From positions 24,603 through 88,602 of the forward strand of contig BNWW01000001.1 in assembly GCA_025999115.1 (NCBI GenBank): DNA of 64,000 bases, written 5' to 3'. Both the position numbers and the translations under genes were made by a program. Numbering within the stretch: the stretch's first letter is position 1; each line of letters opens with the position of its first letter. The notes below the pieces were generated by a model. It worked only from the letters and a program-made list of their open reading frames with translations, had not been told where the DNA came from and did no database searches. The DNA comes from Bacteroidia bacterium (GTDB lineage: Bacteria; Bacteroidota; Bacteroidia; Bacteroidales; Azobacteroidaceae). Shown here piece after piece: positions 15,432 to 24,224 of this stretch.

Positions 15432-16669
15432 ATCCGTCGTTCTACATAGCCAAGCGCTATCTTTTTTCGAAAAAGTCGCACAACGCCATTAATATTATTT
15501 CGATGGTCGCGGTTTGCGGATTGACGATCGCCACGCTCGCTACCGTCTGCACACTCTCCGTTTTCAACGGCTTTCGCGAATTTGGGGCGACCATGTTCAG
15601 CACTTTCGATCCCGAATTGAAAATTACGCCCGTTAGCGGGAAAGTGTTTCATCCCGATACGGATAAATTCCTTGAAATCAAAAATTTACCCGAAATAGAC
15701 GTGATTTCCGAAACCCTCGAAGATAACGCTTTGCTTGTCTATCGCGAACGACAAACGCCGATTATCCTGAAAGGCGTTTCTGGCAATTTTGCGCAATTGG
15801 TGCCGATCGAACGGGCGATTTTCGGAGAACAACTGAAACTGACCAACGAAACCTCTTCTTTAGCCACTTTGGGCATTGGCGTGGGAGCCGTATTGGGCGT
15901 AAACGCCAATTTCATTTTCCCGATGGAAATTTATGCGCCGAAACGCAATGTGAAAGTGAATATGACCAATCCTTTGGCCAATTTTAATCCCGAATACGTC
16001 TATATCGGCGATTTGTTTATGACCAACGAACAAATTTACGACGATAATTACGTTTTGGTTCCGATCGACTTGGCGCGCCGTTTACTGGATTACGAAACGG
16101 AAGTCAGTGCGCTGGAAATCAAACTGAAAGCGAATGTTTCGCTCTCCGAAACCAAACAGAAAATCCGGCAAATCGCAGGAGCGGAATTTCACGTAAAAGA
16201 CCGTTTTGAGCAACAGGAAGAAGCTTTTCGGATGATCAGTATCGAAAAATGGGTAACGTTCCTGATGCTGTGTTTTATTTTGCTGATTGCCGCTTTCAAC
16301 CTGATCGGTTCGCTTTCGATGCTCATCGTGGATAAACAAAAAGACATCACTACCTTGCGCAATTTGGGCGCCGGTCAAAGTCTGATTTCCCGCATTTTCC
16401 TTTTTGAAGGATGGATGATTTCGGCCGCCGGAGCGATCACCGGTCTTGTTTTGGGTGTTTTACTTTGTCTCGGACAACAATATTTCGGATGGATCAAACT
16501 TGGCGCCGGCGGAATGTTTGCCGTGGATGCTTATCCCGTCAAAGTGGAAATATTCGATTTGCTCATTATTTTCGCAGCCGTATTGACAATCGGCTTTTTG
16601 GCGGTTATCTATCCGGTGTGGTATTGGATAAAAACGACAAAAACGCCGGTATTCTCTAAAACGATTTAA
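15428..16669 (+). CDS. LolC/LolE-like FtsX-family ABC permease
   Basis: Inner-membrane permease of the lipoprotein-releasing type, which moves lipoproteins out of the inner membrane with a LolD ATPase. The 413 residues show an N-terminal membrane helix (INIISMVAVCGLTIATLATV), a large periplasmic MacB-like domain (about 45-265), and three C-terminal FtsX-type helices (VTFLMLCFILLIAAF, MISAAGAITGLVLGVL, LLIIFAAVLTIGF). DKQKDITTLRNLGA is the typical cytoplasmic coupling motif. It uses a GTG start overlapping the rbfA stop. The 3' end overlaps trpS by 14 bp in convergent orientation. Confidence 0.88.
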   Translation: MNPSFYIAKRYLFSKKSHNAINIISMVAVCGLTIATLATVCTLSVFNGFREFGATMFSTFDPELKITPVSGKVFHPDTDKFLEIKNLPEIDVISETLEDNALLVYRERQTPIILKGVSGNFAQLVPIERAIFGEQLKLTNETSSLATLGIGVGAVLGVNANFIFPMEIYAPKRNVKVNMTNPLANFNPEYVYIGDLFMTNEQIYDDNYVLVPIDLARRLLDYETEVSALEIKLKANVSLSETKQKIRQIAGAEFHVKDRFEQQEEAFRMISIEKWVTFLMLCFILLIAAFNLIGSLSMLIVDKQKDITTLRNLGAGQSLISRIFLFEGWMISAAGAITGLVLGVLLCLGQQYFGWIKLGAGGMFAVDAYPVKVEIFDLLIIFAAVLTIGFLAVIYPVWYWIKTTKTPVFSKTI

Positions 16670-17648
16670 ATCCCATAATTTCCCGTACATCCCGTAGCGT
16701 TTTACTTGCACTTTCGCGGGCTTTTTCGGCACCTTCTTTCGTTACTTTACGCAAATAAGCATCGTCGTTTTTGATGTCGTTGATGCGTTCGCGAATGGGC
16801 GTAGTAACTTTGATAATATCTTCGGCCAACTGTTTTTTGAGATTGCCATACCATTTGGTTTCGCCGGTATTCCAAAGATTATCGTAATACGCCACCACTT
16901 CGGGAGTGGAAACTATTTTCAAGATGGTAAACAAGTTTTCGATGTAATCGGGTTTGGGTGTGTTGAGGCCTTCGGGGCCGTTGTCGGTCAGTGCGCCTTT
17001 CACTTTCTTTTCGATGGCTTTCGGCTCGTCGATCAAGTAGATGCAATTGCCTTCCGATTTACCCATTTTGCCGCTGCCGTCCAATCCGGGGATTTTAATC
17101 AATTCGTGTCCGTAAATAAACGGAGTGGGAAGTTTGAAATATTCCACGCCGTATTTGTGGTTGAAACGATTGGCATAATTGCGAGTCATTTCCAAATGTT
17201 GCTCCTGATCTTTTCCAACCGGAACATAATCGGCATTGTGAATCAAAATATCGGTCGCCATCAACACGGGATAAGTAAGCAAACCGGCATTCACATTGTT
17301 CGGATTTTGCCGCGCTTTTTCCTTGAACGAAACGGTTTTTTCCAATTCGCCCAGATAGGCATGCATATTCAACAGAAGGTATAATTCGGCGATTTCCGGC
17401 ACATCGCTTTGGAGGTAAATCACAGCTTTTTCGGGATCCAAACCGCAGGCTAAGTATTCCGAAAGCACATTGCGAACATTTTCGTGCAACAATTTCGGAT
17501 CGGGATGCGTGGTCAGCGAATGCCAATCGGCGACAAAGAAAAAACACTTGTGTTCTTCCTGCATTCTCAGGAAGTTGATCAATGCTCCGTAATAATTTCC
17601 CAGATGGAGATTGCCGGTAGGGCGGATGCCGCTCAAAACTGTTTTCAT
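16656..17648 (-). CDS. trpS: Tryptophanyl-tRNA synthetase
   Basis: Class Ic synthetase that charges tRNA-Trp. At 330 residues it is the usual bacterial length. The HIGH-type motif is PTGNLHLGNYYG and the KMSKS-type motif is KMGKSEGNCI. VPVGKDQEQHLEMTRNYA is also diagnostic. A promoter element (TATCTTTG, minus strand) lies 22 bp upstream of the ATG. Confidence 0.96.
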   Translation of the reverse strand: MKTVLSGIRPTGNLHLGNYYGALINFLRMQEEHKCFFFVADWHSLTTHPDPKLLHENVRNVLSEYLACGLDPEKAVIYLQSDVPEIAELYLLLNMHAYLGELEKTVSFKEKARQNPNNVNAGLLTYPVLMATDILIHNADYVPVGKDQEQHLEMTRNYANRFNHKYGVEYFKLPTPFIYGHELIKIPGLDGSGKMGKSEGNCIYLIDEPKAIEKKVKGALTDNGPEGLNTPKPDYIENLFTILKIVSTPEVVAYYDNLWNTGETKWYGNLKKQLAEDIIKVTTPIRERINDIKNDDAYLRKVTKEGAEKARESASKTLRDVREIMGFKSF

Positions 17649-17669
17649 AAGTTGTTATAAATTGAGCGA

Positions 17670-17677
17670 CAAAGATA
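17670..17677 (-). promoter_or_regulatory. trpS promoter -7 element (TATCTTTG)
   Basis: CAAAGATA on the plus strand reads TATCTTTG on the minus strand, 22 bp before the trpS start. Confidence 0.6.
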
Positions 17678-17789
17678 CGTGAAAAATTTTAATTGAGTTG
17701 TTGAAATCCGAATAAAAAGTATTGGCAATTCGTCATTTTGAAACAAGAAACAGTTAGTTATACCCTAATTTTGAAACAAATATATTATC

Positions 17790-18276
17790 TTTTCAGAAAA
17801 TTCAAAAACGACAATTACAAAACTTCGTTATTTTTATGAAGCGAAAATTCCTGATTTATATGTAATTGCAGCAGGCTCGCTGTTGGAAACCATATTGAGC
17901 AAACAAGTTTCGTTTCCTGTGGGCAGGGTGGAATATTTGGCTGTACGACCTTGCGTTTTCAATGAATTTTTGCGGGCTATCGGTGAAACGCAGCTCGAAA
18001 AGGCGTTTACGAAAGTTTACTCACAAGTTATAAGGACGATGTTGAAAAATATGCCCGCAACGAAACTCTGGCGCAAGTGATACGGTATATTTTGCAAGCA
18101 GGTTGGAAATTTGCGGCAGAACGCATTAATTTGGGTGGTTTCGCAGGCTCTTCCTGCAAGACGCGGGAAATGGGCGAAGCGTTTCGCACATTGGAAAAAC
18201 ATTCAAACTAATCAACCTGCCGTTTTATTATGTCGGCAGAATAGAAGAATTTTTAAAATCAGAAAATAACAAATGA
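17790..18276 (+). pseudogene. Remnant of an AAA/DUF4143 ATPase gene
   Basis: Pieces of one protein are spread over several frames: LRYFYEAKIPDLYVIAAGSL, then VGRVEYLAVRPCVFNEFL, then after a frameshift near 18020 KDDVEKYARNETLAQVIRYI and SCKTREMGEAFRTLEKH, and lastly the C-terminal LINLPFYYVGRIEEFLKSE ending at TGA 18274-18276. The Walker A part and the segment before the C-terminus are missing. This is a heavily deleted member of the same ATPase class as the intact gene at 37352. Confidence 0.72.
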
Positions 18277-18314
18277 TATGACCGATTTCGCTGCTTATGA
18301 CCGATTTCGCTGCT
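18277..18314. repeat. 19-bp tandem duplication
   Basis: TATGACCGATTTCGCTGCT occurs at 18277-18295 and again immediately at 18296-18314. It duplicates the start codon region of an exonuclease-like remnant. Confidence 0.9.
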
Positions 18315-18350
18315 ATTGATTTTGAAACCGCTAATCAATACCTTTATTAG
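18297..18350 (+). pseudogene. N-terminal stub of a DnaQ-like 3'-5' exonuclease
   Basis: The frame MTDFAAIDFETANQ followed by a stop at 18348-18350 matches the first residues of DnaQ-type exonucleases, whose DFET holds the first catalytic acidic pair. Nothing further of the gene remains. The start is duplicated by the 19-bp repeat. Confidence 0.5.
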
Positions 18351-18442
18351 CCGTAGTTTGTTGAAAATAAATGATAAGTTTCTGAACTCTTTGGTTCAAT
18401 TCAAAGAAAAATTGTGATTTTGCGAATAATATTTTAAAAATT

Positions 18443-18643
18443 ATGGCTACAACTGAAAATAAACGCGAACTTGATCGCGAAATGCAGAATAAAATGCTCT
18501 TTATGGCTTTTATAATCAGTAAATTTGCTCGCGCATATAAAATGTACAAGCCACAAGCATATTTATATTTGAAAAAATATGGCGGTTTGGATTACCTCAA
18601 TGATTGCTGGTGGGCATTACATACCGATAACCCCTATTGGTAG
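18443..18643 (+). CDS. DUF3791-like small protein, 3' end cut by a MITE
   Basis: The 66-residue product is related to DUF3791: QNKMLFMAFIISKFARAYKM, AYLYLKKYGGLDYLNDCWWA, LHTDNPYW. Homologues normally continue past the W with another helix. Here the frame ends at TAG (18641-18643), made by the TA target plus the first G of the inverted repeat of the adjacent mobile element. The product is thus probably truncated. No partner gene is visible. Confidence 0.6.
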   Translation: MATTENKRELDREMQNKMLFMAFIISKFARAYKMYKPQAYLYLKKYGGLDYLNDCWWALHTDNPYW

Positions 18644-18874
18644 GGTGTTCAAAATGATGTTCCTATTTTCATTCAAAAAACGAATGATTTAGTTTGTATA
18701 TGACTGGCTATTTGCCGTTTTCCAACTAATACATTCAAGCATTTTGAGAACAATTTTTACATACTCTGTTTTTTGTTAGTCAATATAATTGTAACCAATT
18801 TACTATTAATATAATATGATGGTTCGTCTATTCAATTTTAAACAAGAAACTGGTACATCATTTTGAACACCCTA
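18641..18874. mobile_element. 230-bp MITE with 18-bp terminal repeats flanked by TA
   Basis: GGGTGTTCAAAATGATGT at 18643-18660 and its exact reverse complement at 18855-18872 bound a 230-bp AT-rich element without coding capacity. A TA dinucleotide lies directly outside each end, the pattern left by IS630/Tc1-mariner-type transposition. The inner 20 bp of each end are also imperfectly complementary. It has inserted into the 3' end of the DUF3791-like gene. Confidence 0.8.
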
Positions 18875-18892
18875 CCATACGGGGTGGGTTAA

Positions 18893-18906
18893 AGACCGTA
18901 CGGTCT
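18893..18906. terminator. Perfect palindrome followed by a T-run
   Basis: AGACCGTACGGTCT is a perfect 14-bp palindrome followed by ATTTTTAA on the plus strand. It could end transcription from the interrupted DUF3791-like gene. Confidence 0.4.
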
Positions 18907-18961
18907 ATTTTTAATGCGTTCACCCTGAATATAGCACCTCAAAAAAAGAATTAACATAAAA

Positions 18962-18999
18962 ACGGCCGGCATTGCTGTTTTTGCAAATGTGCCGGCCGC
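18962..18999 (-). terminator. Rho-independent terminator of the glycine-rich protein operon
   Basis: On the minus strand CGGCCGGCA and TGCCGGCCG form a 9-bp GC-rich stem around a 20-nt loop, followed by TTTTTATG. It lies about 20 bp past the stop of the 989-residue gene. Confidence 0.75.
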
Positions 19000-19018
19000 T
19001 CTATTAAACTGTTTCTAT

Positions 19019-21988
19019 TTATTCGATTTCAGTGCGAATCTGCGGATTCACCTTGATAAAACAATCTTTTACGGTTACGGTTTTCGGACTGGATGTACAA
19101 TCATTAGCGGAGTAAGTAATCGTGCTTGAACCTGTAGCTAATCCCTGGATTGTTCCCTTTACATAACTTGCGTCAGGCCCCAAATAAGTAATGATGACAT
19201 ATCCGTCGCCGCTGTTATTTGCCGGACGCGGATTGACGGGCAATGCACCGGAAACCGTAGTGTTGCCGGAAATGTAATTCATACCGCCTGCGCCGCCGGT
19301 AGCCTGACTGCTTGAGCCTGAAACACCACCGTAACCGCCGTAGGGATAGCCGCCGCCACCGCCGCCACCATCATATTTCAGGGGCCATAAAGCACCTGCA
19401 GCTCCAACGCCACCTATATGATCAGTTGTTGAATTTCCACCACTTGGAGCAACACTTTGATTTGTATCGGAAGCATCCATATAGGTACCGGACCCAGAAG
19501 AAAATAATAGTCCACTTTTACTGCCACCACCACCACCGGCAGCCAAAACAAGATTAGACACAGCTGTTCCGTTTCTTAATACACCGGAAGCGCTTCCTCC
19601 ACCTCCACCGTAGGGAGCAAGACCTGATGATCCTCCAACACCTCCTGCACCGAAGTAAGTGCCGGCTCCTCCTGCAGAAGCGGCGCCTTTTTTCCCTACC
19701 TGTATATAGAGGGTTGTGTTTGCCGCAAAATTAAAAGCGCCTTTTTTTGTTCCGCCTATACCGTAATTATTTAATAATAATAATGTTGCATAACCGTTAC
19801 CACCCCAAGCCTCTACATAGTAATAACCTGCAACAGGAACTACCCACGTTTGATTGCTTGCAAATTTATAGGTTTCTCCTTCAACCGGGGCGATGGTAGG
19901 ATTGCTACTGTGCCACGTGCCGCCCGAAGGTGTCGCTGAAAGCGTTAATGTGCTGCCGGTGCAAACTGCATTATCCGAAGTGGTAATAACCGGAGTAGGA
20001 TAAACGGTTACTGAGATAGGATTCGACATTGCACGGCAATTGTATGTATTAATATTGGAACTGTTTGCTACAACCAAACGATAATAACCGCTCTGTGTAA
20101 CCGTATTACTTAACGAAATAGTGCCGTTGCTTGATGTTTTTTCCGTGCCGGCTACCGGAGACCAAAGGCTGGCATTGGTGATGTCGTTGGTGGTGCTGTA
20201 TTCCCAACAGGCAACCAAATTATTTCCGAAAGCGACACCATCATCGGTATAATTTCCGGCAAGAATTACGTTATCGCAACCGGAAATGGACGCTCCCGAT
20301 GCAGGATTAGTCAGACTGATTGCAGGAGTACAAAACCGCACTTGGATGTCATCCAAAGCAAGGTCGTTTCCATTTCCACCCGGTGCATTATTTATTATTT
20401 TCAAGATAACAGAGGAAGACGTAGTCGGGAAAGTAAATCCGTAACGATTCCAATTCCCAATATCCGTGCCGTTTGATGTTATATAATCCGGCCCGATAAT
20501 ATCCGTGTTGTAGCTTGTAAGAAGCTGTGTAGGATTACTTCCATCGTAAACCTCAAAACGCAAATTGGGTTGTATTCTATCAGGATCTTGAACGATATTG
20601 AGTATCCACGCCGAAAAATACAGGGTACTGCCGGAACACAAATTGTCTATTCTTAATTGATAAAATTGTCCCGGATCATAATCGGCATTGACAAACATAA
20701 AATAACCTTTACCGGGATCATTTGGGTAAGTATGATCATCTACTTGTACCCATGCGTGATCTTCCCTGCAACTGTAAAGATATTCTTTTTGCAAGGAATA
20801 GTTGCCGTCGCCTGAACCGCACTCATTAGGAGTAAAGCTGTAGGTTGTTAAACCGGATGCAAGTCCCTCGGTGGGAACGGTAGGATCGGTTGTTGCATTT
20901 CCTCCGAAATCTTCCGAAAACAAGAGTGTGCCATTTTCATAAGAGTTGGCAACCGTGCAAGTTCCGCTTTTTATAACGATGGAGTTTGTGGAAGTAATTG
21001 TAATTGTCTTGTTGGTTGTATTTACGGAAACACCGGTTATAGGATTTGCTGTTACCGTACTTGGTGCAACACCTGAAGTAGTATATGGGTTTACCGCTTG
21101 TACGGTATATGTGCCGGCCTCGTTGGTTGAAAAAGTGGTTCCGGAACCTACCGAAGCGCCACCTTTGTACCAATTGTAGGTAACTCCGGAAACAGGCGAC
21201 AACACCCGAAGCGTAGCATTGACACTACTGCACACATCCGTTTTGTCGGTTGCAATATAAACATGGTGCATATTGAAAGTGAGTTGTATTTTACCGCCAC
21301 CGCCGGCATCTCCGTTTTTGGTATTACTGATAGGAGAGCGGTATCCTTTTCCTCCTTGGTTGCCTCCGCTGTTAGTTGCTGCACCCCCGTCGGAATCTCT
21401 ACCGTTACCGCCACCTTGACCCGTATTACCATTAGTATTGGTATCTCCTCCTGATGCGGTGCCGGCACTACCGCCAGCGCCTACACTACTCCCATTACCG
21501 GCTCCACCGCCACCGCCGCCACCGGCTGAAATAGTAGCGCCATTGTAGGTAATGGAACTTGCTCCGCCGGGTCGTCCCGCACTGGAATTTCCACCATCAC
21601 TGCCGGGACCTCCGCCGCCGCGTCGCCCTATTTTAATAGTAGCTGCATATCCGACAGTTCCGCCAAAACCTTTCCCTGAATAAGCGCCCGAACCACCACC
21701 ACCGGGTCGTCCGCCAGCGGTATCCCAATCGTAATCGGAACCGCCGCCGCCGCCGCCGCCACCCCATACGTGGCCTGTGAAACCCCCCGCATTGGTTGGA
21801 ACGGTGAATGAAGCGTCGTCGGAAACCGCACTTGTCGTGTTGTTGATCGTGCCGTTATTATTATAAATTACTGTGATCGTCGTTTTCGCACTTTGTGCTT
21901 GAACCGTGTTCCCCCATACGGAAATAACAGCAAGCACTCCGAAAATCAAGATGCGCTTGTATTGATATAAATTTTTCATTTTCCGCAT
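19019..21988 (-). CDS. Large exported glycine-rich surface protein with ALK-type Gly-rich domains
   Basis: The 989-residue exported protein has a signal peptide (ILIFGVLAVISVWGNTVQAQ). Domains in order: a glycine-rich block (about 50-235, with runs of 7-8 Gly and SGGGGGGGA-like turns); an Ig/PKD-like domain (about 250-310, YNWYKGGASVGSG, GTYTVQAV); a jelly-roll-like domain with several Cys (about 355-555, GNWNRYGFTFPTTS, DLALDDIQVRFC); another Ig-like domain (about 565-660); and a second glycine-rich block (about 700-930) opening VPVAGYYYVEAWGGNG. That opening resembles Gly-rich domains of the ALK/LTK type. I see no type IX sorting tail, so the anchoring mode is unclear. It is co-transcribed with the exported gene 4 bp upstream. 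Adhesin or matrix protein is an inference. Confidence 0.75.
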   Translation of the reverse strand: MRKMKNLYQYKRILIFGVLAVISVWGNTVQAQSAKTTITVIYNNNGTINNTTSAVSDDASFTVPTNAGGFTGHVWGGGGGGGGSDYDWDTAGGRPGGGGSGAYSGKGFGGTVGYAATIKIGRRGGGGPGSDGGNSSAGRPGGASSITYNGATISAGGGGGGGAGNGSSVGAGGSAGTASGGDTNTNGNTGQGGGNGRDSDGGAATNSGGNQGGKGYRSPISNTKNGDAGGGGKIQLTFNMHHVYIATDKTDVCSSVNATLRVLSPVSGVTYNWYKGGASVGSGTTFSTNEAGTYTVQAVNPYTTSGVAPSTVTANPITGVSVNTTNKTITITSTNSIVIKSGTCTVANSYENGTLLFSEDFGGNATTDPTVPTEGLASGLTTYSFTPNECGSGDGNYSLQKEYLYSCREDHAWVQVDDHTYPNDPGKGYFMFVNADYDPGQFYQLRIDNLCSGSTLYFSAWILNIVQDPDRIQPNLRFEVYDGSNPTQLLTSYNTDIIGPDYITSNGTDIGNWNRYGFTFPTTSSSVILKIINNAPGGNGNDLALDDIQVRFCTPAISLTNPASGASISGCDNVILAGNYTDDGVAFGNNLVACWEYSTTNDITNASLWSPVAGTEKTSSNGTISLSNTVTQSGYYRLVVANSSNINTYNCRAMSNPISVTVYPTPVITTSDNAVCTGSTLTLSATPSGGTWHSSNPTIAPVEGETYKFASNQTWVVPVAGYYYVEAWGGNGYATLLLLNNYGIGGTKKGAFNFAANTTLYIQVGKKGAASAGGAGTYFGAGGVGGSSGLAPYGGGGGSASGVLRNGTAVSNLVLAAGGGGGSKSGLLFSSGSGTYMDASDTNQSVAPSGGNSTTDHIGGVGAAGALWPLKYDGGGGGGGYPYGGYGGVSGSSSQATGGAGGMNYISGNTTVSGALPVNPRPANNSGDGYVIITYLGPDASYVKGTIQGLATGSSTITYSANDCTSSPKTVTVKDCFIKVNPQIRTEIE

Positions 21989-21992
21989 TCTT

Positions 21993-22709
21993 TTATTTGC
22001 GTACCAACATAATATTAATAAAACTATCGGCCGGTGTAACTGCTACTTGCGGAGTATAAGTCATAATTCCGGTTGCCGGATCGATGCTGTTAATTGTTAT
22101 GATGGTGCTGTTGTAATAAGTAACTACATAATCGAAATCGGTTGCCACATCACTGTCGTGGTCTGCTACCGTTACTACTGCGCCCGTACTGCTGAAATAC
22201 GAAGTTCCGTAAGATGCCGGACAATAAGCGGCTTTATAAATATCGTATAAATTAACGGTTTTAGAAGTGCCTACCGCTCCCCATGCCAGATTGAACGAGG
22301 GTAGCCAGATGGTTTCGCCGGATATGGCGGTTGTGGCAGGAACAGAGGTTGCTGGTTTTTCCCATGAAAGGCCGTTCCAAACATAAATGCCGACTTCAAA
22401 TCCCGAATCGTTGATGTTATAAACGGTTAAACCGGCGTGGCGAAGTTTGGTTTGATTGTCGGCGTCGGTGATAAACGGTTGGAGTGAGGTGGCTGATGTT
22501 AATTTTACGCGCGGTAATAATAATCCGCCAACGGTTGATGTGATGTTGTTGTCGTCGGATACGGAGGTGAGTGTTCCGTCGATTTGTTGTGTTTTTAGAT
22601 CCAATAAAGCGGCTAATTCGGGATCATGATCCATCCCAATTGTAATTTGTGCTTGAGACACTGTGGTTAAAATACACAATAACGCTGTTAAAAAAAATAC
22701 TTTCTTCAT
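21993..22709 (-). CDS. Exported protein of unknown function, partner of the glycine-rich surface protein
   Basis: The 238-residue product has a signal peptide (FLTALLCILTTVSQAQ). It opens with ITIGMDHDPELAALLDLK and GGLLLPRVKLTSA, a pattern repeatedly seen in Bacteroidota surface proteins encoded beside large adhesin-like genes. A middle part contains VYNINDSGFEVGIYVWNGLS, and the C-terminal half is a predicted beta-rich domain with one pair of nearby aromatic strands. No enzyme motif is seen. It is the first gene of a two-gene operon, 4 bp before the glycine-rich gene. Confidence 0.65.
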   Translation of the reverse strand: MKKVFFLTALLCILTTVSQAQITIGMDHDPELAALLDLKTQQIDGTLTSVSDDNNITSTVGGLLLPRVKLTSATSLQPFITDADNQTKLRHAGLTVYNINDSGFEVGIYVWNGLSWEKPATSVPATTAISGETIWLPSFNLAWGAVGTSKTVNLYDIYKAAYCPASYGTSYFSSTGAVVTVADHDSDVATDFDYVVTYYNSTIITINSIDPATGIMTYTPQVAVTPADSFINIMLVRK

Positions 22710-22775
22710 TTTTTATAATTGTTTATTATTATTTCAAATTCTAATGGCAACTATACAAAAATCGTGCCAACGCGA

Positions 22776-23609
22776 TTAAACGACGATTTCACCCTCAAAA
22801 ACCTTTACCGCAGGGCCTGTCATCAATACATGATTGGTTTCGGCGTTCCATTCCAATTCCAAATCGCCGCCCAAAAGTTGGATGACGGCTTTGCGTTCTA
22901 ATTTTCCATTTAAAACGGCGGCTACCAAAGTAGCGCAGGCGCCGGTTCCGCAGGCTTGCGTTTCGCCGCTTCCGCGTTCCCAAACACGCATTTTAGCTAC
23001 ATCAGGCGATACGATTTCTACAAATTCGGTATTCGTTTTTTCGGGAAACATCGGATGATTTTCGATTTTACGGCCGATTTTTTCGATTTCCAAATTCTTA
23101 ATATTATCCATGAAGATGACCGCGTGCGGATTGCCCATCGAAACGGCTGTCAGGGCTAATTTTTCGGGTTCAAAATCAATTGTTTCATTTATTAAATTTT
23201 CGTCGTTCCAAATAACGGGAATGTGTTTTGTATTCAAAACCGGTTCGCCCATATCGACTTTCACTTTTTCGATTTTTCCGTTTACCGGGAACAGTTCCAA
23301 AATTTTTACGCCGGCTTTGGTTTCCAAGGTAATCACATTTTTTTGCGTGTAACCCTTATCATACACATATTTACCGACACAACGCGCCGCATTGCCGCAC
23401 ATTTGAGCTTCGGAGCCGTCGGCGTTGAACATCCGCATCCTGAAATCGCTCGTTTCGGAGGGGAGAATCAACACCAAACCGTCGGATCCGATGCCTTTGT
23501 GGCGGTCGCTCACTTTGACAGTCAATTCTTCGGGATTCAAAACTGTTTCGCGGAAGCCATCGATATACACGTAATCGTTGCCTGCGCCGTGCATTTTTGT
23601 AAATCGCAT
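22776..23609 (-). CDS. dapF: Diaminopimelate epimerase
   Basis: Converts LL- to meso-diaminopimelate for lysine and peptidoglycan synthesis. The start at 23609 gives [18 protein letters not shown], the family N-terminus, and a normal 277 residues; the frame is open further upstream but that part is not conserved. Both catalytic cysteines are present: [15 protein letters not shown] and [17 protein letters not shown] minus-strand TATCTTTG element lies 27 bp upstream, back to back with the promoter of the HD-domain gene. Confidence 0.95.
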   Translation of the reverse strand: MRFTKMHGAGNDYVYIDGFRETVLNPEELTVKVSDRHKGIGSDGLVLILPSETSDFRMRMFNADGSEAQMCGNAARCVGKYVYDKGYTQKNVITLETKAGVKILELFPVNGKIEKVKVDMGEPVLNTKHIPVIWNDENLINETIDFEPEKLALTAVSMGNPHAVIFMDNIKNLEIEKIGRKIENHPMFPEKTNTEFVEIVSPDVAKMRVWERGSGETQACGTGACATLVAAVLNGKLERKAVIQLLGGDLELEWNAETNHVLMTGPAVKVFEGEIVV

Positions 23610-23635
23610 ATTCTTAATAATTCTAAAAAGAGCTA

Positions 23636-23643
23636 CAAAGATA
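23636..23643 (-). promoter_or_regulatory. dapF promoter -7 element (TATCTTTG)
   Basis: CAAAGATA on the plus strand. It is one of two divergent -7 elements 13 bp apart. Confidence 0.6.
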
Positions 23644-23656
23644 AGCATATTATTTT

Positions 23657-23664
23657 TATCTTTG
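23657..23664 (+). promoter_or_regulatory. Promoter -7 element (TATCTTTG) of the HD-domain/lptD operon
   Basis: Exact TAnnTTTG match 20 bp before the ATG at 23685. Confidence 0.6.
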
Positions 23665-23684
23665 CAGCTTCTTATGAAAATCGG

Positions 23685-24224
23685 ATGACGGCCATAGAAA
23701 TAATCCATAAATATTACCGCGAGGGAAGCGAATTGTATGCGATTTTGGTTTCGCACAGTTACGCTGTGGCCGAAAAAGCGTTGGTTATTGCCGAAAATCA
23801 TCCCGAATTGTCTATCGATCAATCTTTTACAAAGGAAGCCGCTTTATTGCACGACATTGGAATATTCCTGACCGATGCGCCGGAAATCCATTGTTTCGGT
23901 TCGTATCCTTATATTTGCCACGGCTATTTGGGCGCCGATTTGTTGCGGAAAGAAGGTTGGGATAAACATGCCTTGGTTTGCGAACGGCACACGGGAACCG
24001 GTTTAACGCTCGAAAATATTATTCAAAACCGTTTGCCTTTGCCGCATCGCGCGATGTTGCCCGGAACCATCGAAGAAAAATTAGTTTGTTTTGCCGATAA
24101 GTTTTTTTCCAAATCGAAACCCGAAAAGGAAAAATCGCCTGATAAAATCCGGAAATCCATGGAAAAGTACGGCGCCGATTCGGTGGTGCGTTGGGATGAA
24201 TTAGTTAAATTATTTTTGGGGTGA
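23685..24224 (+). CDS. HD-domain phosphohydrolase-like protein
   Basis: The 179-residue protein carries an HD fold with metal-ligand motifs [21 protein letters not shown] (HD) and CFADKFFS. I chose ATG 23685 because the promoter element lies just upstream; the longer open frame reads antisense through dapF. HD proteins of this size often hydrolyse nucleotides or are uncharacterised. The substrate is unknown. The stop overlaps the lptD start in TGATG, so the two are co-translated. Confidence 0.82.
   Translation: MTAIEIIHKYYREGSELYAILVSHSYAVAEKALVIAENHPELSIDQSFTKEAALLHDIGIFLTDAPEIHCFGSYPYICHGYLGADLLRKEGWDKHALVCERHTGTGLTLENIIQNRLPLPHRAMLPGTIEEKLVCFADKFFSKSKPEKEKSPDKIRKSMEKYGADSVVRWDELVKLFLG

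Noticed and set aside
19240..21800. CRISPR-like or satellite array in the GC-rich repeats
   Set aside because: The repeats are glycine codon runs in a long open frame, with no regular spacer structure.
23223..23684. N-terminal extension of the HD-domain frame
   Set aside because: It runs antisense through dapF. The promoter element at 23657 and the start at 23685 give a compact HD protein.
23610..23822. N-terminal extension of dapF
   Set aside because: The family N-terminus begins at [11 protein letters not shown]; the extension overlaps the divergent promoter and the HD gene.
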